NCBI GenBank assembly: GCA_947625535.1
Contig: CANQOR010000012.1
Location: 1 to 43,533 of the forward strand
From: an uncultured Bacilli bacterium
GTDB lineage: Bacteria > Bacillota_I > Bacilli_A > RF39 > UBA660
DNA: 43,533 nucleotides
Direction: 5' to 3'
Below the pieces are notes generated by a model that saw nothing but the letters and a program-made list of their open reading frames with translations, was not told where the DNA came from and did not search any database. Below are positions 15,700-24,856 of this stretch, one piece after another. Position 1 is the stretch's first letter. Every line of letters starts with the position of its first letter. A program made the translations under genes and the position numbers.

Positions 15700-17889
15700 A
15701 TGAAAAAAACCGAACTATTAATACCAGTTGGCAATATGGAATGTTTAATAGCAGCCATCCATAATGGTGCTGATGCCGTCTACTTAGGTGGCAAAAAATT
15801 TGGTGCTCGTGCTTATTCAAATAACTTTGATGAAGAAGAACTAATTAAAGCTATTGAACTATGTCATTTATATGGTGTAAAAATCTATGTAACCGTAAAT
15901 ACAATGATCTATAACGAAGAAGTAGAAGAAGTCTTAAATTACCTAAACTTTTTATATATCCATAATGTTGATGCTGTAATAATGCAAGATATAGGTTTAA
16001 TTAATTTAACTAGAAAACAAATTCCCAACTTAGAAATTCACGTTTCAACTCAAGCCCATAATCATAACAAAGAAGGTATAGAATATTATAAAAAACTAGG
16101 GTGTCAAAGAGTTGTCTTTGATCGTGAAAGTCCTTTAGAAAGTATTTTAAACATAGATGTAGATATTGAAAAAGAAGTCTTTGTGTATGGCGCTTTATGT
16201 ATCTGTTATTCAGGTAATTGCTTATTTAGTGCTTTAAATGGCGGCCGTAGTGCCAACCGTGGTATGTGTGTTGGTTCATGTCGTCTTCCCTATAAACTAT
16301 TAAAAAATAACAAAGAAACAGCTAGCGGTTACTTACTAAGTACCAAAGACTTAAATACTATTCCATATCTTAAAGAACTACTAGATAATAATATTGATTC
16401 CCTAAAAGTAGAAGGACGTATGAAAAGTAAAGAATACGTTTCTATTGTTACTAAAACATATCGTAAATTAATAGATAACTACTATAATAATAAACCAATG
16501 ATCCTAACTAATGAAGAAACCAAAAACTTACTTAAAGTATATAATCGCGGTTTTACTAAAGGATATCTATTTAATGAAGATAATATTATTAATTCTAAAT
16601 CTTCTAATCATCAAGGAGTATATATAGGCAAAGTAGTTAAAGTTAATAATCAAAAAATAACTATTAAACTAGAAGATGACTTATATCAAGATGATGCTAT
16701 TCGTTTTGAAAATACTAATACGGGAATGTATATTAATACTTTATATAATGATAAAGGTTTATTAGTTAATCATGTATCTAAAAATAATTTATGTTTTATT
16801 GATAATAAAGATCGTTTAATGGTAAAAGACTTACTTAATAGTCGTATCTTAAAAACTATTGATTCTAAATTAACTAAAGAATTAAATACTATAATACCTA
16901 AAAAGATTCCAATTAATATATCATTTAAAGCTCATTTAAATACCAAAATAACATTAAATATAAATGATAATATAAATAATATAGAAATAACTGGTAACTA
17001 CCCAGAACAAGCTTTAAATGCCCCAATTACTAAAGATAGTATTAAAAAACAACTATCTAAATTAGGTGATACTCCTTTTATACTTAATAATATTAATATA
17101 GATATCGATAATAATCTATTTATTAATATTAAAGATATAAATGAACTACGTAGAATAGCTACTGAAAAATTAATTAACTTAAGAAAAAATAAACCCTTAA
17201 ATAAAAATATTCTTAATCTAAAACAACCTATAAAATATCCTAGTAATAATAAAAAAATAAGTATCTTAGTCCGTAATGAATCACAACTTATAATAGCATT
17301 AAAAAATAATATAGATTATATCTATGTAACTAATAAAGAACTATATACTAAATATAAAAATAATAAAAATATCTATTTAAGATTAAATAGAGTAAATCTA
17401 AACTTAACTGAATATCATAATGAAAGATTACTATGTACTGAATTAGGTTCTATCTCTAAGTATAATAAAGATAATATAATAAGAAGTGATTATTACTTAA
17501 ATATAGCTAATGATTATAGTATTAAAACTTTAGAAAACTTAAACTGCCAAGGAATAACACTTAGTGTTGAATCATCTATCTCTAATTTAAATAACATAGC
17601 TAATAAAAAGAATACTGAAATAATCATATATGGTACTTTAGAATGTATGATTATTAAAAACAATATCTTTAATATTCAAAATGAAAAAACATATTTAGTT
17701 GATACTAAAAATAATAAATATCCTGTTATATATGAAGATAATTTTACTCATATCTTAAATCATAACAAAATTAATTTAATTGATAATCTTTCTAAATTAA
17801 ATGGATTTAGTACATATCGTTTAGAATTATTTGATGAAGACGAAGTTAAATTACAAAGTATTATTAATAAAGTAAAATATGTGTTATAA
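15700..17889 (+). CDS. U32 family protein (RlhA/TrhP-like RNA hydroxylation)
   Basis: This 729-aa protein is a 'peptidase U32' family member. Recent work places such proteins in prephenate-dependent hydroxylation of RNA: TrhP for tRNA U34 and RlhA for 23S rRNA. The N-terminal TIM-barrel half has 'GNMECLIAAIHNGADAVYLG', and the U32 signature C167-x4-G-x-C174 is followed by C190 and C194, giving the family Cys cluster that binds Fe-S. The long C-terminal half (about 400-729) is very Asn/Lys-rich and resembles the DUF3656 extension of RlhA-like proteins. ATG 15700 is chosen because GAAGGTGAT precedes it. Which RNA is modified cannot be decided here. Confidence 0.88.
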   Translation: MKKTELLIPVGNMECLIAAIHNGADAVYLGGKKFGARAYSNNFDEEELIKAIELCHLYGVKIYVTVNTMIYNEEVEEVLNYLNFLYIHNVDAVIMQDIGLINLTRKQIPNLEIHVSTQAHNHNKEGIEYYKKLGCQRVVFDRESPLESILNIDVDIEKEVFVYGALCICYSGNCLFSALNGGRSANRGMCVGSCRLPYKLLKNNKETASGYLLSTKDLNTIPYLKELLDNNIDSLKVEGRMKSKEYVSIVTKTYRKLIDNYYNNKPMILTNEETKNLLKVYNRGFTKGYLFNEDNIINSKSSNHQGVYIGKVVKVNNQKITIKLEDDLYQDDAIRFENTNTGMYINTLYNDKGLLVNHVSKNNLCFIDNKDRLMVKDLLNSRILKTIDSKLTKELNTIIPKKIPINISFKAHLNTKITLNINDNINNIEITGNYPEQALNAPITKDSIKKQLSKLGDTPFILNNINIDIDNNLFINIKDINELRRIATEKLINLRKNKPLNKNILNLKQPIKYPSNNKKISILVRNESQLIIALKNNIDYIYVTNKELYTKYKNNKNIYLRLNRVNLNLTEYHNERLLCTELGSISKYNKDNIIRSDYYLNIANDYSIKTLENLNCQGITLSVESSISNLNNIANKKNTEIIIYGTLECMIIKNNIFNIQNEKTYLVDTKNNKYPVIYEDNFTHILNHNKINLIDNLSKLNGFSTYRLELFDEDEVKLQSIINKVKYVL

Positions 17890-17911
17890 TAAATGTATAG
17901 TAGGTGATTAT

Positions 17912-18532
17912 ATGAGAGATTTAAGTTTATGTCGTACTAAAGACTTAGATGACATCTTTTATGCTACCAAAGAATCCCAAGGTTTTAATAATGCTATTTT
18001 AGCTATTAAATATGTCTTATTTGATGATGAAAGTGTCTTTGAAGGAAGAGAACCCGAAGGCAACAAGTATAGCTATATTTCTAATCGTAATAATGCTCGT
18101 AAAAAAGCTATGATATTGCAACAAGATGATCTAGCTCATATCTTAATTAAGTATTGTATGGCTTCCTTTGGTTTAAGAGGGAAAGACTTTACTATTACTG
18201 AAGAAGAATTCTTAATTAATCAAAAAAGAATTGATCGTCTGGAAATAAGTGCTTATGAAATGATTGAACAAGTAGCATATGCTGCTATGGGAGAACTATA
18301 TACAGCTTATGACTTTTTATTTCAAAATCATCGTTTATTAATCGATGTCGTTGAATACATGTTACAAGAAAGATATATTACAGAATTAAAAGAAAGCCTT
18401 GACAATTTTTCTGGTATTATCGATAATAAAGACATTCCAACAGAGACTCGTTATAATTTTTATGACGCTTATAATAATTTAGATGACAACTTTGCTGAAA
18501 TAAAAAGAAATAACCCAGAATACATAAAATAA
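17912..18532 (+). CDS. Hypothetical soluble protein
   Basis: This 206-aa acidic helical protein is not recognised. It begins at ATG 17912 after TAGGTGAT; the longer frame from 17879 lacks a ribosome site. TGT-TATAAT (17882-17890), right at the end of the U32 gene, is a plausible promoter. There is no membrane segment or known motif. It is 16 bp upstream of mscL and probably co-transcribed with it. Confidence 0.6.
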   Translation: MRDLSLCRTKDLDDIFYATKESQGFNNAILAIKYVLFDDESVFEGREPEGNKYSYISNRNNARKKAMILQQDDLAHILIKYCMASFGLRGKDFTITEEEFLINQKRIDRLEISAYEMIEQVAYAAMGELYTAYDFLFQNHRLLIDVVEYMLQERYITELKESLDNFSGIIDNKDIPTETRYNFYDAYNNLDDNFAEIKRNNPEYIK

Positions 18533-18548
18533 TGGAGTAGGAGTAAAT

Positions 18549-19022
18549 ATGAAACAAAGTGATAAACATCAAATAGATGTTAAAAAAGAATTAAAAGATA
18601 TTAAGAAAAAAAGTAATGGTTTTATAAACGAATTTAAAACATTTATTGCTCGTGGTAATGTCATGGATTTAGCAGTAGGTGTTATCATAGGTAATGCTTT
18701 TTCTAAAATAGTTACTAGTTTAACTAATAATATCTTAATGCCATTAGTAGGAGTTGTCGTAGGTGGTTTTGATTTTACTAAACTATCTTATACTTTTACA
18801 ATCTGGTCACGTGAAGTAGAACTTAAATATGGTGAATTTATTCAAAATACTGTTGATTTTTTAATTACAGCTTTCTGTATCTTCGTAGTTATTAAAATAA
18901 TGAATAATATCTTTAAAAAGAAAGAAGAACAAAAAGAAGAAGAAAAACATCCAGTACCACCAAAAACTGATGAAGTTTTACTCCTAGAAGAAATAAGAGA
19001 TTTATTAAAAAAAGAAAGATAA
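18549..19022 (+). CDS. mscL: Large-conductance mechanosensitive channel MscL
   Basis: The 157-aa protein matches MscL, a homopentameric membrane valve that opens under tension to release solutes during hypo-osmotic shock. The N-terminal signature 'FKTFIARGNVMDLAVGVIIGNAFSKIV' (split here only by description) covers the S1 helix and the pore-lining M1. M2 lies near 100-122, followed by the Lys/Glu-rich C-terminal bundle. About 28 extra charged residues precede the normal start, longer than E. coli MscL. AGGAGTAAAT precedes ATG 18549. Confidence 0.95.
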   Translation: MKQSDKHQIDVKKELKDIKKKSNGFINEFKTFIARGNVMDLAVGVIIGNAFSKIVTSLTNNILMPLVGVVVGGFDFTKLSYTFTIWSREVELKYGEFIQNTVDFLITAFCIFVVIKIMNNIFKKKEEQKEEEKHPVPPKTDEVLLLEEIRDLLKKER

Positions 19023-19042
19023 TGAGCAATCATTATCTTTTT
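19015..19042. terminator. Bidirectional terminator
   Basis: A perfect 11-bp stem AAAGATAATGA/TCATTATCTTT (19015-19025 with 19030-19040) with a GCAA loop has T-rich flanks on both strands. It serves mscL (+) and the small membrane gene (-). Confidence 0.9.
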
Positions 19043-19051
19043 AAATAAAAA

Positions 19052-19225
19052 TTAATTAAATAACATCGGTCCAAATATAGAAATTAAAACCCCAAATACC
19101 ATAATTCCAACAATAAACCAAGTCATTATTTGCATCATTATCTTATTCTTTTGAGCCGCAGTCATTTTCTTTTTCTTGGGTTTAACAACTACTTCTTCAT
19201 TTTCATTCTTTTTATTCTTACTCAT
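19052..19225 (-). CDS. Small single-helix membrane protein
   Basis: This 57-aa protein has a charged Lys/Glu-rich N-terminal half and one membrane helix (about 32-54), consistent with an N-in, C-out tail. The ATG at 19225 is preferred because GGTGAT sits just upstream. It recalls the tiny DUF4044-type proteins of Bacilli ('KKKK...' then one helix), but this is a weak match. It is convergent with mscL and divergent from the gene at 19301. Confidence 0.55.
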   Translation of the reverse strand: MSKNKKNENEEVVVKPKKKKMTAAQKNKIMMQIMTWFIVGIMVFGVLISIFGPMLFN

Positions 19226-19300
19226 TAATATCACCTCAAAACTATATATAATTTATCATATTTTATCATTTTAGTAAATATTATTTATTAGGTGAATTTT

Positions 19301-19870
19301 ATGATTAAACTATTAAAAAAACATAAACATTTATACTTATTTATACTTACCTTAGCATTAATCGGTTTATTATCCGGTTATTTTTATTATAAAGTTCAAC
19401 CATCTACCATAAAAGATAATATTAATAATCAAATAAATATTAATGAAGATCTATCTAATAGAACTAATAATATACCTAAAAGAACTAAAGAACTAATAAT
19501 TTATTTAATATCAAGTATAACTATAATCGGTGAATTACTTAATATCTTTAATATATATTATGAACCCTTTGAACTAGGTTTTATCTTTAGTTTCTTAAAA
19601 CAATATAAATTAAAATTTACTATCTATTATTCCCTTACTTACTATTTAATTCCTTTAATATTTAAAATTATCTTACTAAGACTTACTATATCTTTAACAT
19701 ATAATATAATAAAATATCTTCTTACTAAAGACTTTAAAATAAAAAGAACTATTAAATTATATTTAAAAAAATATCTAATAATATCTCTTATTTTAATATT
19801 TTATGAATTCCTAATATATATCTTTAGTCCAAGTATTAATACTTATCTAATGACATTTCTAAATAATTAG
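19301..19870 (+). CDS. SpoIIM-like multi-pass membrane protein
   Basis: The 189-aa protein has about five hydrophobic segments (12-32, 66-88, 94-108, 112-145, 160-182). Segments such as 'YEPFELGFIFSFLKQYKLK' and 'SLTYYLIPLIFKII' resemble the SpoIIM/YqfD-neighbour family ('GF..GFL...G....L...LPH.I'), which in Bacillus works in engulfment. The likeness is to the fold pattern only and nothing else sporulation-specific is in the window. ATG 19301 is preferred, with AGGTGA as its ribosome site. It lies 31 bp before the AAA-module operon. Confidence 0.5.
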   Translation: MIKLLKKHKHLYLFILTLALIGLLSGYFYYKVQPSTIKDNINNQININEDLSNRTNNIPKRTKELIIYLISSITIIGELLNIFNIYYEPFELGFIFSFLKQYKLKFTIYYSLTYYLIPLIFKIILLRLTISLTYNIIKYLLTKDFKIKRTIKLYLKKYLIISLILIFYEFLIYIFSPSINTYLMTFLNN

Positions 19871-19901
19871 TGTTATAATAAATAATAGAGGTGGCTAGGA
19901 T

Positions 19902-21569
19902 ATGGAAGCATTAACTATAAGTGCAGCCAATTTAGATACTATCGAAAAGAATCTTGGTGCTGTAGCTAATGAATTAAATGGTGTTATTAATAATGTTAGT
20001 ACCGTCAATAATCAAGTAAATAAGGTTGAAGCAAAAGTAGCAGATTTAAATGACGAAGTAAAAGGTTTAGTAAAAGAAATAAGAGAAACTACTATCATAT
20101 CTAATGCCCGTCAATCTATTATGTATAATAATACCATCATTGATAAAAAATACGGTTATTATGATACAGTTAGAAGAAATACAGAATCTTTATTAGATGC
20201 CATAAATAATTCCCAAATTAGTTTAAATGCTGTTGTAAATTTAAAAGAAGAAGTCTTACTTAATAATCCTAACTACTGGTTATCTAATGCTTTAGCAGCT
20301 ATCGCTTCGTGGCTTTTAAATGATAAAGAAAGTACTGACCGTGAAGTAAAAAATGCTTTAAGCAAAGATAATACTAAAACAAGTTTATTCTTTTCTTTAA
20401 TAAATCTTAAATTAGGTCGTATTAATTCTTCTATAAACTGGTTAAAAAGATATTTAACTTATGAATCCCCTCTAGAACTAGATCAAAACTTTATAGTTGT
20501 CTTAGATTTAGTAGCAACTGGTACATACGGCGATGAAGCTAAAAACTTAGTATTTACTAAGATAGAAGAATGGTTTAATCATCTAAATAGTGAAAAACAT
20601 ATTAAAGATGAACAAATTACTATCTGGCAAGACTTTATAAAAAAATATGAAGATACTGATATTAAAATGTCCTACTTAGAAGTAGCTACTCCTGAAATAA
20701 ATATCTTAAAGAAAAACCTAGCTATTACATCTTCTTATAAGAACTTATTAGATTACTTAAATACTATGATATATAATACTAAATCTAATAAAAATATTGA
20801 TGAAATACTAAATAACTTAATATATGAATATGAATCTAACGAACAAACCTATCAAAAAGATAACTTACGAAATAACTTAATAATTGAATGTAATGGAGAT
20901 CGTAATAAAGCTGAAGAACTATTTAAAAAACAAGAATATATTTATAATCAAAAACAAGATTTAATCACTTTATTAAGCAATATAGTTATCTATAAAGATT
21001 CTTATAAAGTAAGTAATGAAACTCAAAAAATAGCTCTATCTTTAATAAAAGAATATATTATTACAGCTATTAATGAAAATAATAAAGAAATTAATAAAGA
21101 TCCATTTAATATTATCATCGATAAATTTCAAACTAAAACAACTGACGCTCATAATCTAGATGAAGTAAAAAACGACTTAGAATTACATTTACATAATCAA
21201 TTTGATAGCGATGATAAAGACTTAATAATTATTTTATTAATTGTCAATATTTTAGGTATTATAGGTATCTTTATTACTTTAAATCATCAAGTCTTATCGA
21301 CAATCTTAATAATAATCTTAGTCTTAGGTAATATAGTTTTATTCTTAAAACTAAATAGACGTAACATCTTACGTACTAAAGAAAAAGATAAAATGCGTAA
21401 AAATTATCTTCCTTTAATCGAAAAAATCTTTGCTCAAACAACAGATTACTTAAATATGATGAAAGAAGATGAAACCCATTATAATGAATTACTTATTTTT
21501 CTAAATGATTTAAAACCTGAACATTACTTAAATAGTAATAAAGAACGTAATATAGAAATTGAGGATTAA
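19902..21569 (+). CDS. Coiled-coil, membrane-anchored helical-repeat protein (AAA module)
   Basis: This 555-aa protein starts with a heptad-patterned coiled coil (about 5-65; 'NNVSTVNNQVNKVEAKV'). A helical region follows (about 75-250, with 'NNPNYWLSNALAAIASWLL' and 'TSLFFSLINLKLGR', like TPR/HEAT-type helical repeats), then more helices. Two membrane helices near 438-458 and 463-483 precede a cytoplasmic tail of about 70 residues. It opens a tight four-gene cluster with a Ycf46-like AAA ATPase and probably forms its membrane scaffold or substrate. GAGGTGG precedes the ATG and TGT-TATAAT (19870-19878) is a likely promoter. No enzymatic motif is seen. Confidence 0.7.
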   Translation: MEALTISAANLDTIEKNLGAVANELNGVINNVSTVNNQVNKVEAKVADLNDEVKGLVKEIRETTIISNARQSIMYNNTIIDKKYGYYDTVRRNTESLLDAINNSQISLNAVVNLKEEVLLNNPNYWLSNALAAIASWLLNDKESTDREVKNALSKDNTKTSLFFSLINLKLGRINSSINWLKRYLTYESPLELDQNFIVVLDLVATGTYGDEAKNLVFTKIEEWFNHLNSEKHIKDEQITIWQDFIKKYEDTDIKMSYLEVATPEINILKKNLAITSSYKNLLDYLNTMIYNTKSNKNIDEILNNLIYEYESNEQTYQKDNLRNNLIIECNGDRNKAEELFKKQEYIYNQKQDLITLLSNIVIYKDSYKVSNETQKIALSLIKEYIITAINENNKEINKDPFNIIIDKFQTKTTDAHNLDEVKNDLELHLHNQFDSDDKDLIIILLIVNILGIIGIFITLNHQVLSTILIIILVLGNIVLFLKLNRRNILRTKEKDKMRKNYLPLIEKIFAQTTDYLNMMKEDETHYNELLIFLNDLKPEHYLNSNKERNIEIED

Positions 21570-21571
21570 GT

Positions 21572-21733
21572 ATGAAAGAAGAATCTATTAAAATAATTGA
21601 ACCAAAAGAAGAAATACCTAGTATTAAAAATTTAACACCTATAGAACCAATTAAACAAACTAAAAAAGATATAATTACTAAGTTACCTGAATGGTCAATT
21701 GAACCACCTATTGAAATAAAAAGAGGTAACTAA
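21572..21733 (+). CDS. 53-aa linear-motif protein of the AAA module
   Basis: A 53-aa gene, ATG 21572 to TAA 21733, lies between the coiled-coil and helical genes with only 2 bp upstream and a one-base stop/start overlap (TAATG) downstream, so it belongs to the operon. The product is charged and Pro-rich ('EPKEEIPSIKNLTPIEPIK') and ends with 'LPEWSIEPPIEIKRGN'. It is probably unstructured alone; the Trp-Ser-Ile-Glu-Pro-Pro end looks like a docking peptide. Codon use and spacing support expression. Function unknown. Confidence 0.7.
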   Translation: MKEESIKIIEPKEEIPSIKNLTPIEPIKQTKKDIITKLPEWSIEPPIEIKRGN

Positions 21734-22179
21734 TGAGCTACGAAGAATATTTAAACTTATTTAATGAATTAAAATTATCTAAAACCAATTATGCGGTTTT
21801 AAAAAAGTTACAAGAAACTCCCGTAAATACTAATATATTAGAATTACTAGGTCCTAAATATGTTGATGTCATAATAGAAATATTTGAAAGAAGTATTAAA
21901 ACTATTATTAATGAATTATCTAATATCTTTAATGATGTTAACTACCTTGATTTAGCTTTAGTAACTTTTAAAAAAGAAATATTATTTATTAAAGATTTAA
22001 TTAATATTGATATCTTAGATTCTGAATCTAAAGAAAAAATATCTAAAAAAATAAAAGAAGAAACCGAAAATACTTTTCAAATTTTAATAAGAAAAGCTGA
22101 TGAATTAGATCCAACTGGGGTATATGGTTTAACAATTAAGAATAATAAAATAAAATGGAGTGATACAAATGAATTATAA
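21733..22179 (+). CDS. Helical protein of the AAA module
   Basis: This 148-aa, all-helical, charged protein has no recognised domain. Its start codon shares a base with the stop of the 53-aa gene and its end overlaps the AAA gene by 11 bp, so the three are translationally coupled. The last residues 'TGVYGLTIKNNKIKW' form a possible beta-hairpin. It is likely an adaptor or partner of the ATPase. Confidence 0.65.
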   Translation: MSYEEYLNLFNELKLSKTNYAVLKKLQETPVNTNILELLGPKYVDVIIEIFERSIKTIINELSNIFNDVNYLDLALVTFKKEILFIKDLINIDILDSESKEKISKKIKEETENTFQILIRKADELDPTGVYGLTIKNNKIKWSDTNEL

Positions 22180-23671
22180 TGAAGTAAAAGAATATTTAAG
22201 AAGATATTTAAAAGCTCGTATTCCAATTATAATTATTAATACTATTGAAAAAAATCGTATTATCAGATTAATAAGTGAATTATCTAAAGAAACAAATAAT
22301 ACATTTAATATTTATCAAATGTCTCAAGGTATAACAGATTTACTATCAAATACAGTAGTTAGTGAAGAAAAAACAATTATGAGTGCTCTAGATTATTTAG
22401 CTAATGAAATAAAATTTAAAGAAAATTATAATTTTATTTTAAGTGATGTCTCAGATATAAGTGAATCTACTATGGTCTCAAGATATTTACTAGATATTGC
22501 TGAAAAAGCTGAAAACATGTCTGGTGTTATTATAATTTTAACTAATGATCCAGTATGGCCTAATATACAAAGATTAGGTGTTACTTTAAATTTAAATTTC
22601 CCTATTGAAGAAGAAATAGTTCAAACTATTAAGGAAATAATAAAACCATATCAAAATCAAATAAGTATTGAATGGGATGAAAATGATTTTAAAAATGCTG
22701 CTACATATCTTCAAGGTTTAAGTGAAATGGAAATTAAAAATATCATTGCTTCTATCATTGTTAAAGGAAGTATTACTAAAGATGATTTAATTGAATTAAA
22801 ATTTGCTAAACAAACATTATTTAATGATATAGCAGGTCTTGAATCTATTCCTATAGATGAAGATTTTGAAATAGCAGGTCTAGATGTCTTAAAAGAATGG
22901 TTAAATGAAAAGAAAATATTAATGGATCCCACTAAGAAAGAAGAACTTAAAAAACATGGTATTGCTGCTCCTCGTGGTATCTTACTAACTGGTGTTCCAG
23001 GTTGTGGTAAAAGTTTGTGTTCTAAAGCTGCTGCTAATATCTTTAATATTCCTTTGTATCGCCTTGATTTAGCTACAGTACAAGGTGAATACGTTGGTCA
23101 ATCAGAAAGACAACTAAAGCAAGCTCTAGATACTGCTGAATACGTTTCACCATGTGTTTTATGGATCGATGAAATTGAAAAAGGTTTAAACGATACCCAT
23201 TCTGGTGTAACTTCAAAAATGATTGGTCAATTCCTATTCTGGTTACAAGAATGTAAAAAACCAGTCTTTGTTATTGCTTCAGCTAACAGCATCGAGTCTT
23301 TGCCTCCAGAATTAGTAAGAAAAGGACGTTTTGATGAAATCTTCTTCGTTGATCTTCCAAATAAAAATGAACGTAAAGAATTAATTAAATTATATTGTAA
23401 AAAATATCTAAATATTGAACTAGGGGAGTCATTTATTAATGAACTAGTTACTATATCTGATGGTTTTGCAAGTGCAGATATCGAAGCAACAATAAGAAGT
23501 ATTGCTTATAAACTGTTAGCTAATAAAAATGCTACATTAAGTGAAAACTTAATCGTTAGTGAATTATCTAAAGTTGTTTCATTATCTAAAACAAATCCTG
23601 AAAAAATAGAAAAAATCCGTAAGTGGGGTAGTGAAAGAGCTGTTAAAGCTTCTAAAGAAGAAATTAACTAG
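22169..23671 (+). CDS. Ycf46-like AAA ATPase
   Basis: This 500-aa protein has a degenerate N-terminal domain (about 1-225) and a classical AAA domain. The AAA domain has Walker A GVPGCGKS (about 275-282), Walker [11 protein letters not shown] (about 330), sensor 1 '[15 protein letters not shown]' and the arginine-finger segment RKGRFDE (about 384-390). The order and wording ('[10 protein letters not shown]', '[20 protein letters not shown]') closely match Ycf46, a conserved ATPase known from cyanobacteria and plastids. Its role there is linked to CO2 use in cyanobacteria; in Firmicutes it is unknown. ATG 22169 is preferred to GTG 22160 because GGAGTGAT is its ribosome site. A terminator follows. 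Confidence 0.85.
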   Translation: MNYNEVKEYLRRYLKARIPIIIINTIEKNRIIRLISELSKETNNTFNIYQMSQGITDLLSNTVVSEEKTIMSALDYLANEIKFKENYNFILSDVSDISESTMVSRYLLDIAEKAENMSGVIIILTNDPVWPNIQRLGVTLNLNFPIEEEIVQTIKEIIKPYQNQISIEWDENDFKNAATYLQGLSEMEIKNIIASIIVKGSITKDDLIELKFAKQTLFNDIAGLESIPIDEDFEIAGLDVLKEWLNEKKILMDPTKKEELKKHGIAAPRGILLTGVPGCGKSLCSKAAANIFNIPLYRLDLATVQGEYVGQSERQLKQALDTAEYVSPCVLWIDEIEKGLNDTHSGVTSKMIGQFLFWLQECKKPVFVIASANSIESLPPELVRKGRFDEIFFVDLPNKNERKELIKLYCKKYLNIELGESFINELVTISDGFASADIEATIRSIAYKLLANKNATLSENLIVSELSKVVSLSKTNPEKIEKIRKWGSERAVKASKEEIN

Positions 23672-23690
23672 TATTATTACTAGTTTTTTT
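23666..23690 (+). terminator. Intrinsic terminator
   Basis: AACTAGTA (23666-23673) pairs with TACTAGTT (23678-23685), followed by T5. It ends the AAA-module operon. Confidence 0.88.
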
Positions 23691-23701
23691 AACCTAATTC
23701 C

Positions 23702-23730
23702 TTGACATCTTAAATGTCTAGCAATATAAT
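23702..23730 (+). promoter_or_regulatory. Consensus sigma-A promoter with internal operator-like dyad
   Basis: TTGACA (23702-23707), 17 bp, TATAAT (23725-23730): a perfect consensus. The inverted repeat GACAT-CTTAA-ATGTC (23704-23718) overlaps the -35 and spacer. It is a good candidate operator for the HTH protein encoded just downstream. Confidence 0.85.
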
Positions 23731-23765
23731 TAATATGTAAAATATAAACGAAGGGAATTGGTAAA

Positions 23766-24533
23766 ATGCGTAAATTAAATGAATTATTTCAAGAATTAGG
23801 TATATCAAAAGTTAGATTAGCTAAATATTTAGGAGTTTCTAGACAAATGGTCTATAACTATTTAGAATTAAATGATATTAATAAATGGCCTAAAGAAAAG
23901 AAATTATTACTATTTAAATTACTAGATATTAATGATAGTAAAGATATTGAAACAATTGATGTAACAACTGATTATTTAATGAGTGTTGAAAGTCGTTTAA
24001 ATCAAGAAGTTAAAAGTTCCTCTGAATTAGAAGGTCAATTTGATTTCAAAGGTCTAAATAAAGAATCTCAAATTCTATTAAGTGATATTACCTATCTTTT
24101 AAAAGAAAAATTAAGTAATGATGATAAAGAAGAAAACTACTATGCGATATTATATCTATATCATTTATTACAATCACTAGATAATGTTCCAGAAATAAAA
24201 TATATATTTGGTTATATGAGTAAAACAACTGGCTTTACTAATCCAGAAGAATATAAATTCCAAGAAGAAAAACAATTTATTTTTGAAGGTATCTTATATT
24301 CAGCTTTAACATTATATAATAATGGGGGAGCTTCACGTAGTAAATTAGCGGAATCTCATAAGAGATTTGTCCAAGAAATTGAGCAAAAAAATGAAGAAAA
24401 ATTATCTCGTACTCAACAATTAAATACCATAAAAATTCAAGCATTAAAGGAATTAGGTTTTACAGAAATCAATGAAACTAATGCTGCTGAAGTATTTGAA
24501 AAAATTGCTGAAATTCAATCAAGAAAGGTTTAA
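23766..24533 (+). CDS. HTH (XRE-like) DNA-binding protein
   Basis: The 255-aa protein has an N-terminal helix-turn-helix (about 3-35, 'FQELGISKVRLAKYLGVSRQ', split as a Cro/XRE-type motif 'K..LAKYLGVSR..V..Y'). A long acidic helical region without a known ligand domain follows, and the Gln/Glu-rich C-terminal helices probably dimerise. It has its own perfect promoter overlapping a dyad, suggesting autoregulation. It lies next to the AAA module and could regulate it; that is inference. GAAGGGAATTGG precedes ATG 23766. Confidence 0.75.
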   Translation: MRKLNELFQELGISKVRLAKYLGVSRQMVYNYLELNDINKWPKEKKLLLFKLLDINDSKDIETIDVTTDYLMSVESRLNQEVKSSSELEGQFDFKGLNKESQILLSDITYLLKEKLSNDDKEENYYAILYLYHLLQSLDNVPEIKYIFGYMSKTTGFTNPEEYKFQEEKQFIFEGILYSALTLYNNGGASRSKLAESHKRFVQEIEQKNEEKLSRTQQLNTIKIQALKELGFTEINETNAAEVFEKIAEIQSRKV

Positions 24534-24547
24534 TCCTTTCTTTTTTT
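24521..24547 (+). terminator. Intrinsic terminator
   Basis: AAGAAAGG (24521-24528) pairs with CCTTTCTT (24535-24542), followed by T5. It overlaps the stop of the HTH gene. Confidence 0.85.
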
Positions 24548-24550
24548 ATT

Positions 24551-24768
24551 CCCCTATTATTTATAATACATAAAGTAGGGGACTACTAAGTATAATAAAA
24601 TTACTTAATACTACATAAACCTAAATATTTACTAAATAATATGATCTACTATATATAATAAAAATAATTAAATAATAAATACTAAAATATTAACTAAATA
24701 TATAAATATTCATTTTTTAAAATATAAAGTCCCCTCTTATAAAAATAAAAAATAATAGGGAAGTCCCC
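24551..24768. repeat. Nested long inverted repeat
   Basis: Outer arms CCCTATTATTT (24552-24562) and AAATAATAGGG (24750-24760) are perfect complements. Inner arms GGGGACT (24578-24584) and AGTCCCC (24728-24734) are also perfect and sit at nearly equal distances from the outer arms. A second AGTCCCC is at 24762-24768. The core between the inner arms is about 140 bp of A/T. No coding sequence lies inside. Confidence 0.7.
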
Positions 24769-24811
24769 TTTTCTTAAATATTCATAAAATATCTAAAACT
24801 AAATTAATCCA

Positions 24812-24856
24812 CGAGATGATAAGATGTCCATCTAATTAAATCTCGATTCCTATTTT
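24812..24856. repeat. Terminus repeat, copy 1
   Basis: Consensus core AGATGATAAGATG...CATCT...CTCGATTCCTA. Copy 1 folds with CGAGAT (24812-24817) against ATCTCG (24840-24845) and an inner AGAT/ATCT hairpin. It shares its order and spacing with copies 2 and 3. Confidence 0.75.
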
